A stretch of DNA of 48,638 nt from Pseudomonas entomophila (GCF_013523165.1 NZ_JAAMQI010000027.1:1-48638), one strand, 5' to 3'. Numbered from the stretch's first letter, positions 25,258-34,543 are shown. Numbers and translations are program-made. The notes: generated by a model not told the origin, from the sequence alone.

Positions 25258-25739
25258 TGTGCTGCAACGTCCTCCAGTCAACAAGCAGCGCCGTCTCGCT
25301 AGCGTACCGGTGCTGACAAACAGGCCACGGAGGAGGGGTTGCTACACGTCAGCGGATTGAAGCGTAGCGAGCCGGCAGCCGGACTATCGTAAGCGTCCGA
25401 CGAACCCATCTACATCCGGCTTTCATTCCGAAGGCAGCCAGTCTCCGCCAGTGTGAATTGAACAACCCTGAACAGAACAGGATGCTCATTTGCGATGTCA
25501 TGCACTTGCTAACCTCAAGAACGCCTTAGCAGTGCAGTGAGAAATGTTTCGCGTGATTCAAGCCGCGCCGAGGGCAAGGCGCGCAGTTTGATTCCAAATC
25601 CATCCCGAGGAGACTCCGATATCGTTTGCCTCAGCACAGCAGCCTGATCTTCTCGGCCTTTGCGCTGAGCAAAACGGGGTGTCGAGACTGCACTAGCTTT
25701 GATCGCGCATTCCACCAATGCGGCAGGACGATTCTAGCG
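25258..25739. other. 482-base gap with no recognised gene
   Basis: Short open frames exist on both strands, but none has recognisable homology or a ribosome site. At 25389 the plus strand reads GTAAGCGTCCGACGAACCCA, which is reminiscent of IS66-family ends; an IS66 tnpB fragment is present at 38.2 kb, but the two are not linked by sequence here. The stretch is probably decayed DNA. Confidence 0.5.
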
Positions 25740-26453
25740 CTACCTGGCATTACCTGTATGTGCGCACGGAGCGTTTCTTGCCAAGCCATGATAGGCATCC
25801 AACATCCGGTTGCACCATGGCATGATTGGATCGGCCTTCTCCAGCAAGCGGTTAGAGCTGACAACGCGGGCCCATTGAAATGCGGCGAAGGCGATGTGGT
25901 CAGCATAAGCGGGTGCAGGCCCGGTCAGATAGTCTTGAGCCGCGAGCGTGCTGCACAACGGTTTGATCACACTTGAGAATGCTTCCATGTGTACCTCGCG
26001 TTGAGCACGCAACTCTTCCAACGAGAGACCAAACGCCGCCTCCCGCGTCCGCCTGAAGTAAGGCTTGTCCTTCTCTTGGAGAACCGCAAAAACATCGGGC
26101 AGAATCACGCGCGCCAGAGCGGGATGCACCACGTCCGTGACCCATCGATCAATGAAGCGCGTCAGAGCCACTACCGAGGCGTCCCCCATCAGCAGCGGGC
26201 GCTCTGGATAATGCTGATCCAGGTACTCTGCAATCGCCCAACTGTCTGCAACACACCGCCCATCATCAATCAAAACCGGAACCTTCCCTTGCCCTGAAAA
26301 GGCGATCGCCTCCTTCTCGCTGAAACGCCACGGTATGGTTTCGACTGCTAGTCCCTTGTGCGCCAAGGCAAGACGCACTCGCCAGCAGTATGGGCTGAAA
26401 CGCCAGCTGTCGTCAGCGCCAGCTAAATCATATAGTCGCAGGTGAGTAGTCAC
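25740..26453 (-). CDS. Glutathione S-transferase (beta-etherase-like)
   Basis: A 237-residue two-domain GST. The thioredoxin-like N-terminal domain has SPYCWRVRLALAHKGL, a cis-Pro in GKVPVLIDDG and the ADSWAIAEYLD segment that binds the glutathione gamma-glutamyl group. The C-terminal domain is helical. The SPYCWR motif resembles LigE/LigF-type and related GSTs. It probably conjugates or reduces small electrophiles with glutathione in the cytoplasm. It starts with GTG at 26453, overlapping by 4 bases the stop of the upstream GST pseudogene, with GGGAG 8 bases before. Confidence 0.88.
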   Translation of the reverse strand: MTTHLRLYDLAGADDSWRFSPYCWRVRLALAHKGLAVETIPWRFSEKEAIAFSGQGKVPVLIDDGRCVADSWAIAEYLDQHYPERPLLMGDASVVALTRFIDRWVTDVVHPALARVILPDVFAVLQEKDKPYFRRTREAAFGLSLEELRAQREVHMEAFSSVIKPLCSTLAAQDYLTGPAPAYADHIAFAAFQWARVVSSNRLLEKADPIMPWCNRMLDAYHGLARNAPCAHTGNAR

Positions 26454-27175
26454 TGAGAGGTCTCCCCTCGCGGGTCAGACAATAATCCGCGAGAAATGTC
26501 AGATACGACCGGTTTATGATTGATCTCTTTGGCACGCGCATAAGCAGGTTGGACGGCTGGGCGAGCCTGAACGGTTTTGAACCAGCGTTGCAAATGGGGA
26601 AAGTCGCCGAGACTCTGTTGCTGATGCTCATGCGGGAAAATCCAGGGATAGCAGGCAATGTCGGCAATCGAATTCTCGCCGGCTATGAACTCGCGATCAC
26701 CCAACCGCCTATTCAGAACGCCATGTAGCCGGTGTGTTTCATTGAGGTAACACTCTATGGCATAGAGAGTACGCTCCGAAGCGTATTGGGCAAAAGGGTG
26801 GTTCTGTTCAGTCATAGTGCCAAGCCCTCCCATCTGCCAATGCACCCACTGAATCGCTTCGAATCGACCGTGGAGATCGTCGGGTAACCATATTCCGGTC
26901 TTTTCCGCCAGGTATTGAAAAATGGCACCAGACTCGGAAATGCTGATAGGTTGATCAGCTGCCAGTCGGCGAGGTGTCGATCATTGCAGGAATACAGTAT
27001 TCGGAGAAATCGCGAGGAACGCCGGTTTGAACTGCTCGCCTGCGCTGATGTTGACCGGAATGATTCTGTACTCGATCTCTGCTTCTTCAAGGAAGACAGT
27101 GATCTTATGCCCGTTTGGTGTAATCCAGTCGTAGAGTTGATCATGAGAGCTTCCCCCAAGGTTTTTAGTTTTCAT
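26450..27175 (-). pseudogene. Glutathione S-transferase (YghU/YfcG-like) with two compensating frameshifts
   Basis: Begins at the ATG at 27175 (MKTKNLGGSS..., then LYDWITPNGHKITVFLEEAE), typical of YfcG-like nu-class GSTs. The frame reads to SPNT and then into a stop (TGA at 26981). The expected continuation IPAMIDTSPTGS is in another frame, and from DQPISISESGAIFQYLAEK onward the original frame returns and runs to the stop at 26450 (FEAIQWVHWQMGGLG, AIECYLNETHRLHGVLN, YARAKEINHKP). One base appears lost near 26990 and one gained near 26945. It overlaps the antiporter upstream and the second GST downstream by 4 bases each. A sequencing error would explain this equally well. Confidence 0.8.
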
Positions 27176-28410
27176 TTTACGGTACAAGGGATTACCCGCT
27201 TGACCAGTCGACCTATCGACATACCCTGGATCAGGATAGAAAACACCACCACCAGGTAGGTTAGGGAAACCACTACATCGCGCGCCTCGCCTGGGGGCAG
27301 CGAAAGAGCCAGCGCCACTGATATGCCGCCACGCAGGCCGCCCCAGGTCAGTACACTCCAAGCACCTTCAGGCAGCCGGAAGCGCTTTCCCAGGGTTGCG
27401 ATCGGAAGCCCCACCGTAAGCAGTCGCGACACCAATGTCAGCACTATTACCATCAAACCGGTGATGATCAGCGGGTTGGAGAAGTTGATCAAAACGACCT
27501 CCAGTCCGATCAGGACGAACAACACTGCGTTTAGGATTTCGTCAATCAGCTCCCAGAACATATCTAAATTCTTCTCTGTCTGTGGGGACATTGCGTAGGA
27601 GCGCCCCTGGTTACCCACAATCAGCCCCATCACCACCATCGCCAATGGCCCAGACACATGTAAATGAGCTGCGAGGGCATAACCACCCAGCACGGCAGCG
27701 AGCGTGATAAGGACTTCCTCTTGGTAGCTATCGATACTCTTGAGCATCCGGTAAGTGATATACCCAACGATTGCTCCCAAAAGAGCGCCGCCCCCTGCTT
27801 CCTCCAACAAGAGTTGCGATGCGGCGCTAACCGATGGCGCTTCGCCGCTGGCGATCATGGCCAGGATGAGCGAGAACAGCACGACGGCTACGCCGTCGTT
27901 AAACAGCGATTCTCCTGATATGACGAGTTCAACGTTACTGGGTGCTCCAGCTGACTTCAGGATGCCCATTACGGCGATTGGGTCGGTAGGCGAGATTAGT
28001 GCGCCGAAAACCAAGCAGTAGGAAAGCGGGAGATCCAGATTCGTCCAAGACAACAACTGCCAGAGCCCAAAGCCTATGAACAGTGTCGACAAGGTAGTCC
28101 CTATTACCGCCAGGGAGGCAACCTGCCACCTATAGGCGCGCAGTTGTGACAAATCAACATGCAAGGCGCCGGCAAACAGCAGCAGCGACAACATGCCCTG
28201 CATTAGCAGCTCGGAAAAATCAATGGATTCAACCAACGATTGCTCCAAGGTATGCAAGGTGTGAAAGCCTAAAGCATCGGACATATTCAGCAACGACAAG
28301 CTCAACGCGATACCCATCACACCGATGGCAGAGGGCAGGCCTACGAAACGTCGATTGAGGAAGGCGAGCACGGCAGTGATGCATAGGAATACCGCAACAA
28401 TGTCTAGCAT
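27172..28410 (-). CDS. Cation:proton antiporter, CPA1 (NhaP-like) family
   Basis: A 412-residue inner-membrane protein with about 12 helices. It shows the CPA1 core segments GALISPTDPIAVMGILKSAG (ion-binding Asp in the PTDP motif), VISGESLFNDGVAVVLFS (Asp in FNDG) and LTWGGLRGGISVALALSL near the C-terminus. It exchanges Na+ or K+ for H+. Its TGA overlaps the ATG of the GST pseudogene as ATGA, making an antiporter-GST-GST operon. Kef-type systems pair antiporters with glutathione sensing, but this is a different antiporter family and no regulatory domain is visible. Confidence 0.92.
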   Translation of the reverse strand: MLDIVAVFLCITAVLAFLNRRFVGLPSAIGVMGIALSLSLLNMSDALGFHTLHTLEQSLVESIDFSELLMQGMLSLLLFAGALHVDLSQLRAYRWQVASLAVIGTTLSTLFIGFGLWQLLSWTNLDLPLSYCLVFGALISPTDPIAVMGILKSAGAPSNVELVISGESLFNDGVAVVLFSLILAMIASGEAPSVSAASQLLLEEAGGGALLGAIVGYITYRMLKSIDSYQEEVLITLAAVLGGYALAAHLHVSGPLAMVVMGLIVGNQGRSYAMSPQTEKNLDMFWELIDEILNAVLFVLIGLEVVLINFSNPLIITGLMVIVLTLVSRLLTVGLPIATLGKRFRLPEGAWSVLTWGGLRGGISVALALSLPPGEARDVVVSLTYLVVVFSILIQGMSIGRLVKRVIPCTVK

Positions 28411-29353
28411 CAGCAGGGAGCTCCGTCGAAAGGGCCAGCGCTCTGAGCGGGGTCGCTGTTACCGAGTGGGCAGCGTCTGCAGATTGGAAAACAAAGCGCC
28501 GCGCCGGTGCAATCTAGGTGGTAGAGCCTAGCGGATGGTCTTGGGTTCCCTGCTATTTCGAACCAGGCCAAGCACTGCCTTGGGGGCTTACTTCAACGCT
28601 AGATAGCGCTGATTTCTTGACCTTCGACTGATGGAGCGCAGGCGCGACGGTGGGGGCCAACCCACAGAAGTCGGGATGGCTTGCTTCAGCTCATGCAGCG
28701 ACTTAATCTGCTGTACAGTAATGGGTCGCGACACAGCCGCGCTACTATACGCGGTACATTAATAGCCGCAGGTGCGAATGATCGCCCGCCATGATTCGCC
28801 TATAGGGGAATCCAGCTACGTAGGCCGGGAGAGCTTCCGGGAAAGTCAGCAGCAGTCTTGTAACTGACGCCAAAGGCTGCTGGCGTATCCAGAAGCGCGG
28901 CAAGCCTGACGCGCTTGAGTAGATCCTGTCGTTCTCGCTTGTTGCTCGAATTCGCATATCTGTACTTAGTATCGATTGTCCGTGAGGGTACGCCATGGCC
29001 CACCGGAAAAAACGGTCATCCTCAGGGCGGAATGCTTCGCCCGCGGCCATGACGTTTGTGAGCTCGGCCTTGATCTTTCGAATGTGTTTCGCTGAATTCG
29101 TACGTAGGCAGAAATTCATTTGCAAGACGCACCATCGGGCTCCTGGCTTGATATCGCTGCGGAGCGCGGCCCATGTTCTGTTCTGGAAAAACCGGAGCCT
29201 TTCAGTCCCGCGCTGCATCAGCGTGTTCGTAACGCCTTGCCATGCGGGCCTCCAGCCACTCATGGCGGTCATTCAACCTGCAACAACGTTCGTACGAAAC
29301 CTGGCAAACCATTCTCCACGATCCCTCGAGTGCCCGGTAAGTCTCAGGTGTGC
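28411..29353. other. 943-base gap with degraded sequence
   Basis: Between the antiporter start and the 3' end of the LysR gene at 29354 no intact gene is recognised. A 175-codon open frame on the minus strand (28745-29272) has no ribosome site and its homologous part is limited to an acetyltransferase fragment (28796-28957). The remainder shows nothing I can identify. Confidence 0.6.
28796..28957 (-). pseudogene. Fragment of a GNAT-family N-acetyltransferase, frameshifted
   Basis: The minus strand reads MRIRATSEND in one frame, then DLLKRVRLAALLDTPAAFGV and SYKTAADF in a second frame, then AYVAGFPYRR back in the first. Together they give the usual beginning of a GNAT acetyltransferase (the R.LRL.AL.D.P.AFG.SY..E motif). 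The acetyl-CoA-binding part is absent, so this is a truncated, twice-shifted remnant. Confidence 0.6.
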
Positions 29354-30268
29354 CTAACTTTTCTGCGACAAGCCAAGTTCATCCAGAAGCCATTTCTTGA
29401 AGGTCTCCACTGCGGGATGGTGTGTGCGCCGTTTGGGGTAGACCAGGTAGTGGCCAACGTATTGGATATCGTGCGTGGCCTCTCTGAAAGGCGCTACCAG
29501 TGCCCCTGATCGTAATTCGTTCTGGGCCAACAGTGTTGACTCCAGCACCACGCCCATCCCGTTCACCGCTGCGGCGATGGCCATGTTGCTGCGGTCGAAG
29601 CGTAATGCGTAGTGTTGTGGAGGGGTGAGACGGTTGGCCTCGAACCAGCCCTTCCATTGGAGCATCTGGACATCGCACTGAATGAGTCGCTGGGCGTGAA
29701 GGTCTTGGGCGGTTGTCAGCTGTCTGGCTATCGCTGGACTGCAAAGCGGTGTCAGGTGCTCCACGGCCAGAGGGACCTTCTCGTTGAGTGTGGAGCGCGG
29801 CTCGCCATACACCACGTCCAGATCGAAATCATCGTTTTCAAACTGTGCGTAATCCGTGCTTGCGGAGAACCGCAAGTCCACGTCTGGGTGCTGGGCCACG
29901 AAGCGGGAGAGCCTTGGCATAAGCCATTGGATGCCAAAGCTAGGCGCGGTGTGCAGGCGCAAAGGTCGTGGCTCGTCGCTTTTGATGAGCGCCAGGCCTC
30001 GATGCATTTCCTCGAGACCCCGCTGGATGTATTCCATCAAGGCGCGACCTTTCAACGTCAGGTTCACTTCCCTGGTCGTGCGCTCGAATAGCTGAATCTC
30101 AATGAGATCTTCCAGCTTTCTGATCGAGTGGCTGACGGCGCTGGCTGACAGCCCGAGTTCTTTCGCGGCCTGGACAAAGGAGCCGCTCCTGCCGGCGGCT
30201 TCAAAGACGCGCAGTGAAGCAAGTGGCACCCGACGTAGCTGAGCTATTAGTGAATTATCTTCATTCAT
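29354..30268 (-). CDS. LysR-family regulator (GcvA-like)
   Basis: A 304-residue regulator with an N-terminal helix-turn-helix (PLASLRVFEAAGRSGSFVQA, LSASAVSHSIRKLEDLIEIQ) of the GcvA/AmpR-like subgroup and an effector domain with LRLHTAPSFGIQWLMPRLSR. It is divergent from the split transketolase operon with a 119-base intergenic region, and is therefore the likely regulator of that operon. The ATG at 30268 follows AAGGA at about 12 bases. Confidence 0.92.
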   Translation of the reverse strand: MNEDNSLIAQLRRVPLASLRVFEAAGRSGSFVQAAKELGLSASAVSHSIRKLEDLIEIQLFERTTREVNLTLKGRALMEYIQRGLEEMHRGLALIKSDEPRPLRLHTAPSFGIQWLMPRLSRFVAQHPDVDLRFSASTDYAQFENDDFDLDVVYGEPRSTLNEKVPLAVEHLTPLCSPAIARQLTTAQDLHAQRLIQCDVQMLQWKGWFEANRLTPPQHYALRFDRSNMAIAAAVNGMGVVLESTLLAQNELRSGALVAPFREATHDIQYVGHYLVYPKRRTHHPAVETFKKWLLDELGLSQKS

Positions 30269-30330
30269 GGCTGCAAAAATATCCTTTGTCTGGGCGGATA
30301 GGCCGGTGATAGCTTTTTGGTCAAGTGGAA

Positions 30331-30355
30331 CTGATGAATTTATGCCATCAATCAG
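30331..30355. promoter_or_regulatory. Candidate LysR-type operator between regulator and transketolase operon
   Basis: The sequence CTGATGAATTTATGCCATCA followed by ATCAG contains TGATG-N9-CATCA and nested CTGAT...ATCAG arms, fitting the T-N11-A dyad that LysR proteins bind. It lies about 35 bases upstream of the transketolase start and within the divergent region. Placement is inferred from symmetry alone. Confidence 0.45.
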
Positions 30356-30387
30356 TCGCCAACTTCAACACACAGGCAGAAACCATA

Positions 30388-31257
30388 ATGACAATAATTC
30401 CTCAAGAGGCCGAAGCGGCCTCCACGCTTCAGCGCGTCGCACATCATGCATGGCGGATCCGCCGCTTCGCTCTGCGCATGGGCGAAGTCCAGGGTCAGGG
30501 TTACGTTGGCCAAGCACTGGGTTGGGCCGATGTACTCGCCGTCGCTTACTGCCATGCAATGAACCTTCGTCCGTCTGATCCACAGTGGGAAGGCCGCGAC
30601 CGATTCTTGCTCTCTCACGGCCACTACGCCATTGCGCTGTACGCGGCATTGCTCGAAGCCGAAATCATTCCTGAAAGTGAGTTGGATACCTACGGTTCGG
30701 ACGACAGCCGACTTCCCATGTCCGGTATGGCCACCTACACCCCAGGGATGGAGATCTCGGGTGGCTCCCTGGGGCAAGGTTTGCCGATCGGTGTCGGCAT
30801 GGCCTTGGGTCTGCGTTTCAAGAACAACCCGGCCTGGGTGTTCAACTCGATGTCCGACGGAGAGCTGGATGAGGGTTCGACCTGGGAGGCTGCACTGTCG
30901 GCGTCCCACCACAAGCTCAGCAATCTGATCGCTCTGGTGGATCTCAACAAGCAGCAGGCAGACGGTAACTCTCACGAGGTTCTCGAGTTCGAGCCCCTGG
31001 TCGACAAGTGGGAAGCGTTTGGTTGGTACGTCCAGCGTGTCGATGGTAACGACCTCCCGGCGGTCATCGCAGCCTTCGACAACGCCATGTCCCTGAAGGA
31101 GGCCAAGCCGCGGGTCATCCTGTTCGATACCCTGATGGGTAAAGGTGTCGATTTCCTCGAGGCCCGCGAGAAGAACCACTTCATCCGTGTTGACCAAGAC
31201 GAGTGGCAGGCTGCGCTGAATGTTCTTGACGCTAACTACGAGAAGGGGGGCTTCTGA
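30388..31257 (+). CDS. Transketolase, N-terminal (TPP-binding) subunit
   Basis: A 289-residue protein equal to the N-terminal third of a full transketolase. It carries the LSHGHYAIALYAALLEAEII segment, GGSLGQGLPIGVGMALGLRF, and the thiamine pyrophosphate/metal motif SDGELDEGSTWEA (usually GDGEL; here Ser replaces the first Gly), plus NLIALVDLNKQQADG. Split transketolases work as heterotetramers with the next gene product, moving two-carbon ketol units between sugars. The ATG at 30388 is chosen by alignment; a GTG 21 codons upstream is in frame. The partner gene starts immediately after. Confidence 0.93.
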   Translation: MTIIPQEAEAASTLQRVAHHAWRIRRFALRMGEVQGQGYVGQALGWADVLAVAYCHAMNLRPSDPQWEGRDRFLLSHGHYAIALYAALLEAEIIPESELDTYGSDDSRLPMSGMATYTPGMEISGGSLGQGLPIGVGMALGLRFKNNPAWVFNSMSDGELDEGSTWEAALSASHHKLSNLIALVDLNKQQADGNSHEVLEFEPLVDKWEAFGWYVQRVDGNDLPAVIAAFDNAMSLKEAKPRVILFDTLMGKGVDFLEAREKNHFIRVDQDEWQAALNVLDANYEKGGF

Positions 31258-31258
31258 C

Positions 31259-32260
31259 ATGGGCGCCGACACTAACAAGAAACCACGTCTGACGACCTCT
31301 GCCATGATCGCCTCGATCGCAAGCGAAGGGCAGCGTACCGAAGCAGCACCCTTCGGGCACGCGTTGGTCGCCGCTGCGCAGCAGGATCCCCGTATCGTGG
31401 GTATGACGGCTGACCTGTCCAAGTATACGGACCTGCATATCTTCGGCCGCGAATTCCCTCAGCGTCACTTTCAGATGGGTATGGCTGAGCAGCTCCTGAT
31501 GGCAGCAGCTGGCGGTATGGCCAAGGAAGGTCTCGTTCCGTTTGCCACTACCTATGCCGTCTTTGCCACACGCAGGGCATACGACTTCATTCATCAGGTG
31601 ATCGCTGAAGAGAACCTGAACGTGAAGATCTGCGCAGCGCTTCCTGGCCTTACTACAGGCTATGGGCCAAGCCATCAGGCGACAGATGACCTTGCCCTGA
31701 TGCGTGCTGTACCAGGCCTCACCGTGATCGATCCTTGCGATGCTCTGGATACCGCCCAGGCGGTGAGTGAGATCGCGGCCTACAACGGGCCGGTGTATAT
31801 GCGCCTGCTGCGAGGCAAGGTACCCATGGTGCTCGATCAGTACGATTATCGCTTTGAACTCGGAAAGGCGAAGCTGCTCCGGGGCGGCAAGGATGTCTTG
31901 ATCATCTCCAGCGGCATCATGACCATGCGCGCGCTGGAAGTTGCCGAGCTTCTGGGGGACGGTACCGCAGACGTTGCAGTGCTTCATGTACCGACCATCA
32001 AGCCGTTGGACGAGGCGACGATCATTGAAGAGTGCCGTCGCAGTGGCAGGCTTGTGATCGTGGCCGAGAACCATAGCACTGTAGGCGGACTGGGTGAGGC
32101 GATTGCCCTCGCATTGCTGAAAGCGCGAGTCCATCCAGCGTTCCGGCAGATCGCCTTGCCAGACGCCTTCCTGGATGCAGGTGCGCTGCCCACTCTGCAT
32201 GATCGCTACGGTATTTCCACCGAAACGATGGCCGCGAACATTCGCGCTTGGCTCGGGTGA
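31259..32260 (+). CDS. Transketolase, C-terminal subunit
   Basis: A 333-residue protein covering the pyrimidine-binding and C-terminal transketolase domains. The catalytic Glu is in MGMAEQLLMAAAGGMAKEG, followed by FATTYAVFATRRAYDFI and LTTGYGPSHQATDDLALMRA; the C-terminal domain has ENHSTVGGLGEAIALALL. It starts one base after the TGA of the N-terminal subunit, so co-translation is certain to be tight. Split enzymes of this type occur in specialised catabolic clusters such as apiose use and are distinct from housekeeping TktA. The substrate here is unknown. Confidence 0.93.
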   Translation: MGADTNKKPRLTTSAMIASIASEGQRTEAAPFGHALVAAAQQDPRIVGMTADLSKYTDLHIFGREFPQRHFQMGMAEQLLMAAAGGMAKEGLVPFATTYAVFATRRAYDFIHQVIAEENLNVKICAALPGLTTGYGPSHQATDDLALMRAVPGLTVIDPCDALDTAQAVSEIAAYNGPVYMRLLRGKVPMVLDQYDYRFELGKAKLLRGGKDVLIISSGIMTMRALEVAELLGDGTADVAVLHVPTIKPLDEATIIEECRRSGRLVIVAENHSTVGGLGEAIALALLKARVHPAFRQIALPDAFLDAGALPTLHDRYGISTETMAANIRAWLG

Positions 32261-32271
32261 GGAGTGCAAAC

Positions 32272-33129
32272 ATGAAAGTCGCATTCATAGGATTGGGCGC
32301 CATCGGGTTGCCGATGGCCACTCAGATCCACAACGCCGGGCATACCGTCATGGGTGTCGAACTGAGCGAAGCAGGCCGTGCTGCTGCTCGATCCCAAGGC
32401 ATCGAGGCGTCGGGCGATTGGCGAGTTGCGGTCGATGCTGATGTGGTCGTGGTCATGGTGGCCACGCCTGCTCAACTTGCGGCCTTGGTGCAACAGTTCG
32501 ACGCGTTCAAGCCCGGTCAGCACTGGGTCATCATGAGTACCGTTGGCCCTGCAGCTGTTCGTGAGCAAGCGGAAAGACTGGTAGCCAAGGGCGCAGTGGT
32601 TGTAGATGCGCCCGTAACAGGTGGCGTGGCTCGAGCGCAAACGGGCAGCCTGCTGATTTTCGCATCCGGTTCGGACTCGGCGGTTGCCTTCGTTCATCCA
32701 GTCCTGAGTGCAATGGGCCAGGTGAAACCCGCCGGCGTGAACATCGGCGATGGTCAGGCAATCAAGGTTGTGAACCAACACCTTTGCTCGGTGCACCTGG
32801 TCGCTGCTGCCGAAGCACTCAGTCTCGCGCGCTCGCTCAACCTCGATCCTGCCCATGTACTGGAGCTCGTGCAGCACGGAGCAGGGGGGTCGTGGATGTT
32901 GTCGGATCGCGGCCCCCGAATGCTCGAGGGTACCGAGACCCGTGTAACCAGCATGGTGGACATCTTCGTCAAGGACAGTGGTCTGGTCGCCGAGGCGGCT
33001 CACGCGTGCAATGCCCAAGTCCCTCTTCTGGATATCGCCCATGCACGCTTCTCGCAAGCATCCGCTGCAGGACTGGGGCGGCGGGATGACAGCCGAGTGA
33101 TCGAAACGTGGGAGCTCCCCGCTTCCTGA
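32272..33129 (+). CDS. NAD(P)-dependent beta-hydroxyacid dehydrogenase (LtnD/HIBADH-like)
   Basis: A 285-residue dehydrogenase with an N-terminal Rossmann domain (VAFIGLGAIGLPMATQIHNA), the substrate-binding DAPVTGGVARAQTGSL and the catalytic Lys in GDGQAIKVVNQHL; the later FVKDSGLVAEAA also matches. The NQHLCSVHLVAAAEALSL segment is closer to L-threonate dehydrogenase (LtnD) and relatives than to 3-hydroxyisobutyrate dehydrogenase. It probably oxidises a 2,3-dihydroxy- or 3-hydroxy-carboxylate. GAGGAG is 8 bases before the ATG, and the gene lies 11 bases after the transketolase subunit, in the same operon. Confidence 0.9.
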   Translation: MKVAFIGLGAIGLPMATQIHNAGHTVMGVELSEAGRAAARSQGIEASGDWRVAVDADVVVVMVATPAQLAALVQQFDAFKPGQHWVIMSTVGPAAVREQAERLVAKGAVVVDAPVTGGVARAQTGSLLIFASGSDSAVAFVHPVLSAMGQVKPAGVNIGDGQAIKVVNQHLCSVHLVAAAEALSLARSLNLDPAHVLELVQHGAGGSWMLSDRGPRMLEGTETRVTSMVDIFVKDSGLVAEAAHACNAQVPLLDIAHARFSQASAAGLGRRDDSRVIETWELPAS

Positions 33130-33196
33130 AGAACGAATGACGAACGGCAGCCCTAGAGCTGCCTATTACAAAAACAATAAATACTCGGAGTCTGCC

Positions 33197-34543
33197 ATGA
33201 GCACTACTCAGACGGCGTCACCTCAGCCCAAAGACAAAGCGGGCAAGGTGTCCTTCGCCTCGATGATCGGATCGGCGGTAGAAAGTTACGACTTCTTCAT
33301 TTACGGCACTGCTGCAGCTGGCTGGTTCGGCCAGGTGTTCTTCCACACGACCGAGCCTATCGTAGGTATTCTGGCCGCGTTCGCCACCATGGCGGTCGGT
33401 TTCTTCATGCGCCCCCTGGGCGGCTATCTGGCAGGTCACTACGGAGACCGCATAGGCCGCAAGACCGTTCTTCTCTGGTCGCTGTTGGCGATGGGGGGTG
33501 CGACGGTACTCATCGGCGCCTTGCCTACCTATGAACAAGTCGGCGTGGTTGCCCCCTTGCTGCTGATCCTTCTGCGAATGATCCAAGGCATTGGCTTTGG
33601 TGCGGAATGGGGCGGAGCCGTCCTCATGGCCTGTGAGCATGCCCCGGCTCGCCGTCGAGGATTCTTCGGTGCGGTTCCGCAGATTGGCATCCCGATGGGG
33701 CTACTGATGGCCAACGGGGCTTTCCTGTTGTCCGGTGCCCTGCTCGAGGGCGATTGGGTCTGGCGCGCTCCCTTCCTGGTCTCGGTGGTGATGGTCGCGG
33801 TTGGCATGTACATCCGTCTGGGGGTAAGCGAGTCGCCAGAGTTCGAAAAGGCCAAAGCCGAGAACACCCTGGTCAAGCAGCCTGCATTGCAGGTGATCCG
33901 TGAAGACTGGCGCAAGGTACTGCAAATTGCCGGTGCTCGCCTGGCTGAAACCGGTGGTTACTACATCGCAACCAGCTTCATGCTCTCATACGTCCTGTTG
34001 GCGAATATCGGCCCGAAAGAAAATGTCCTGTGGGGTACGATGATCGGTTCTGCAGTGGGCTTGGTAAGCCATCTGATCTATGGAGCCTGGAGTGATCGCA
34101 TTGGCCGCAAGCCAGTGTTCCTCCTCGGGTCGATCTTCACGATCGCGTTTGGCATACCGATGTTCATGATGATCAACAGCGGTGTCATCGTGATGATAGT
34201 TGCTGCGGTCGCGATTGCGCTTGTCCTGAGCCACGACCCCATCTTCGCAGTCGAGGCGAGCTGGTTCACGGAACAGTTCCCACCGGAGGTGCGCTCTTCC
34301 GGCATTTCGCTGGGTTACAACTGTGCCTCCCTGATCGCGGGTACCCTGCCTTTCATCGCAACGGCATTGTTCTCCCAGGTCGGCTGGATCGGCCCTGCGA
34401 TTCTGTTCAGCTTGCTAGGGGTTATCTCGACATCGTGCGCGCTCAAGATGCGTGAAACCGCTCCGGTGATCGTGGATGCCTTGAATGAGTCGGCCAAGGT
34501 GAGCCACGGCTCTCCCAGTCTCACCAGGGCGGTGCGTCACTGA
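33197..34543 (+). CDS. MHS-family major facilitator (metabolite:H+ symporter)
   Basis: A 448-residue MFS protein of the MHS subgroup (like shikimate transporter ShiA): FASMIGSAVESYDFFIYGTA in helix 1, RPLGGYLAGHYGDRIGRK in loop 2, QGIGFGAEWGGAVLMACEHA in helix 5, and VEASWFTEQFPPEVRSSGIS in the later half. MHS proteins import carboxylates and related acids with protons, so this probably brings in the substrate of the operon. CGGAG is 6 bases before the ATG at 33197; an upstream in-frame start at 33137 lacks a ribosome site. Confidence 0.92.
   Translation: MSTTQTASPQPKDKAGKVSFASMIGSAVESYDFFIYGTAAAGWFGQVFFHTTEPIVGILAAFATMAVGFFMRPLGGYLAGHYGDRIGRKTVLLWSLLAMGGATVLIGALPTYEQVGVVAPLLLILLRMIQGIGFGAEWGGAVLMACEHAPARRRGFFGAVPQIGIPMGLLMANGAFLLSGALLEGDWVWRAPFLVSVVMVAVGMYIRLGVSESPEFEKAKAENTLVKQPALQVIREDWRKVLQIAGARLAETGGYYIATSFMLSYVLLANIGPKENVLWGTMIGSAVGLVSHLIYGAWSDRIGRKPVFLLGSIFTIAFGIPMFMMINSGVIVMIVAAVAIALVLSHDPIFAVEASWFTEQFPPEVRSSGISLGYNCASLIAGTLPFIATALFSQVGWIGPAILFSLLGVISTSCALKMRETAPVIVDALNESAKVSHGSPSLTRAVRH

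Noticed and set aside
25389..25470. Possible IS66-type end (GTAAGCGTCCGACGAACCCA)
   Set aside because: It resembles IS66 termini only from memory; no matching opposite end or transposase gene lies next to it, so it is not listed as an element.
28745..29272. A 175-codon minus-strand frame as an intact gene
   Set aside because: Only a short frameshifted GNAT segment inside it is recognisable, and the start has no support.
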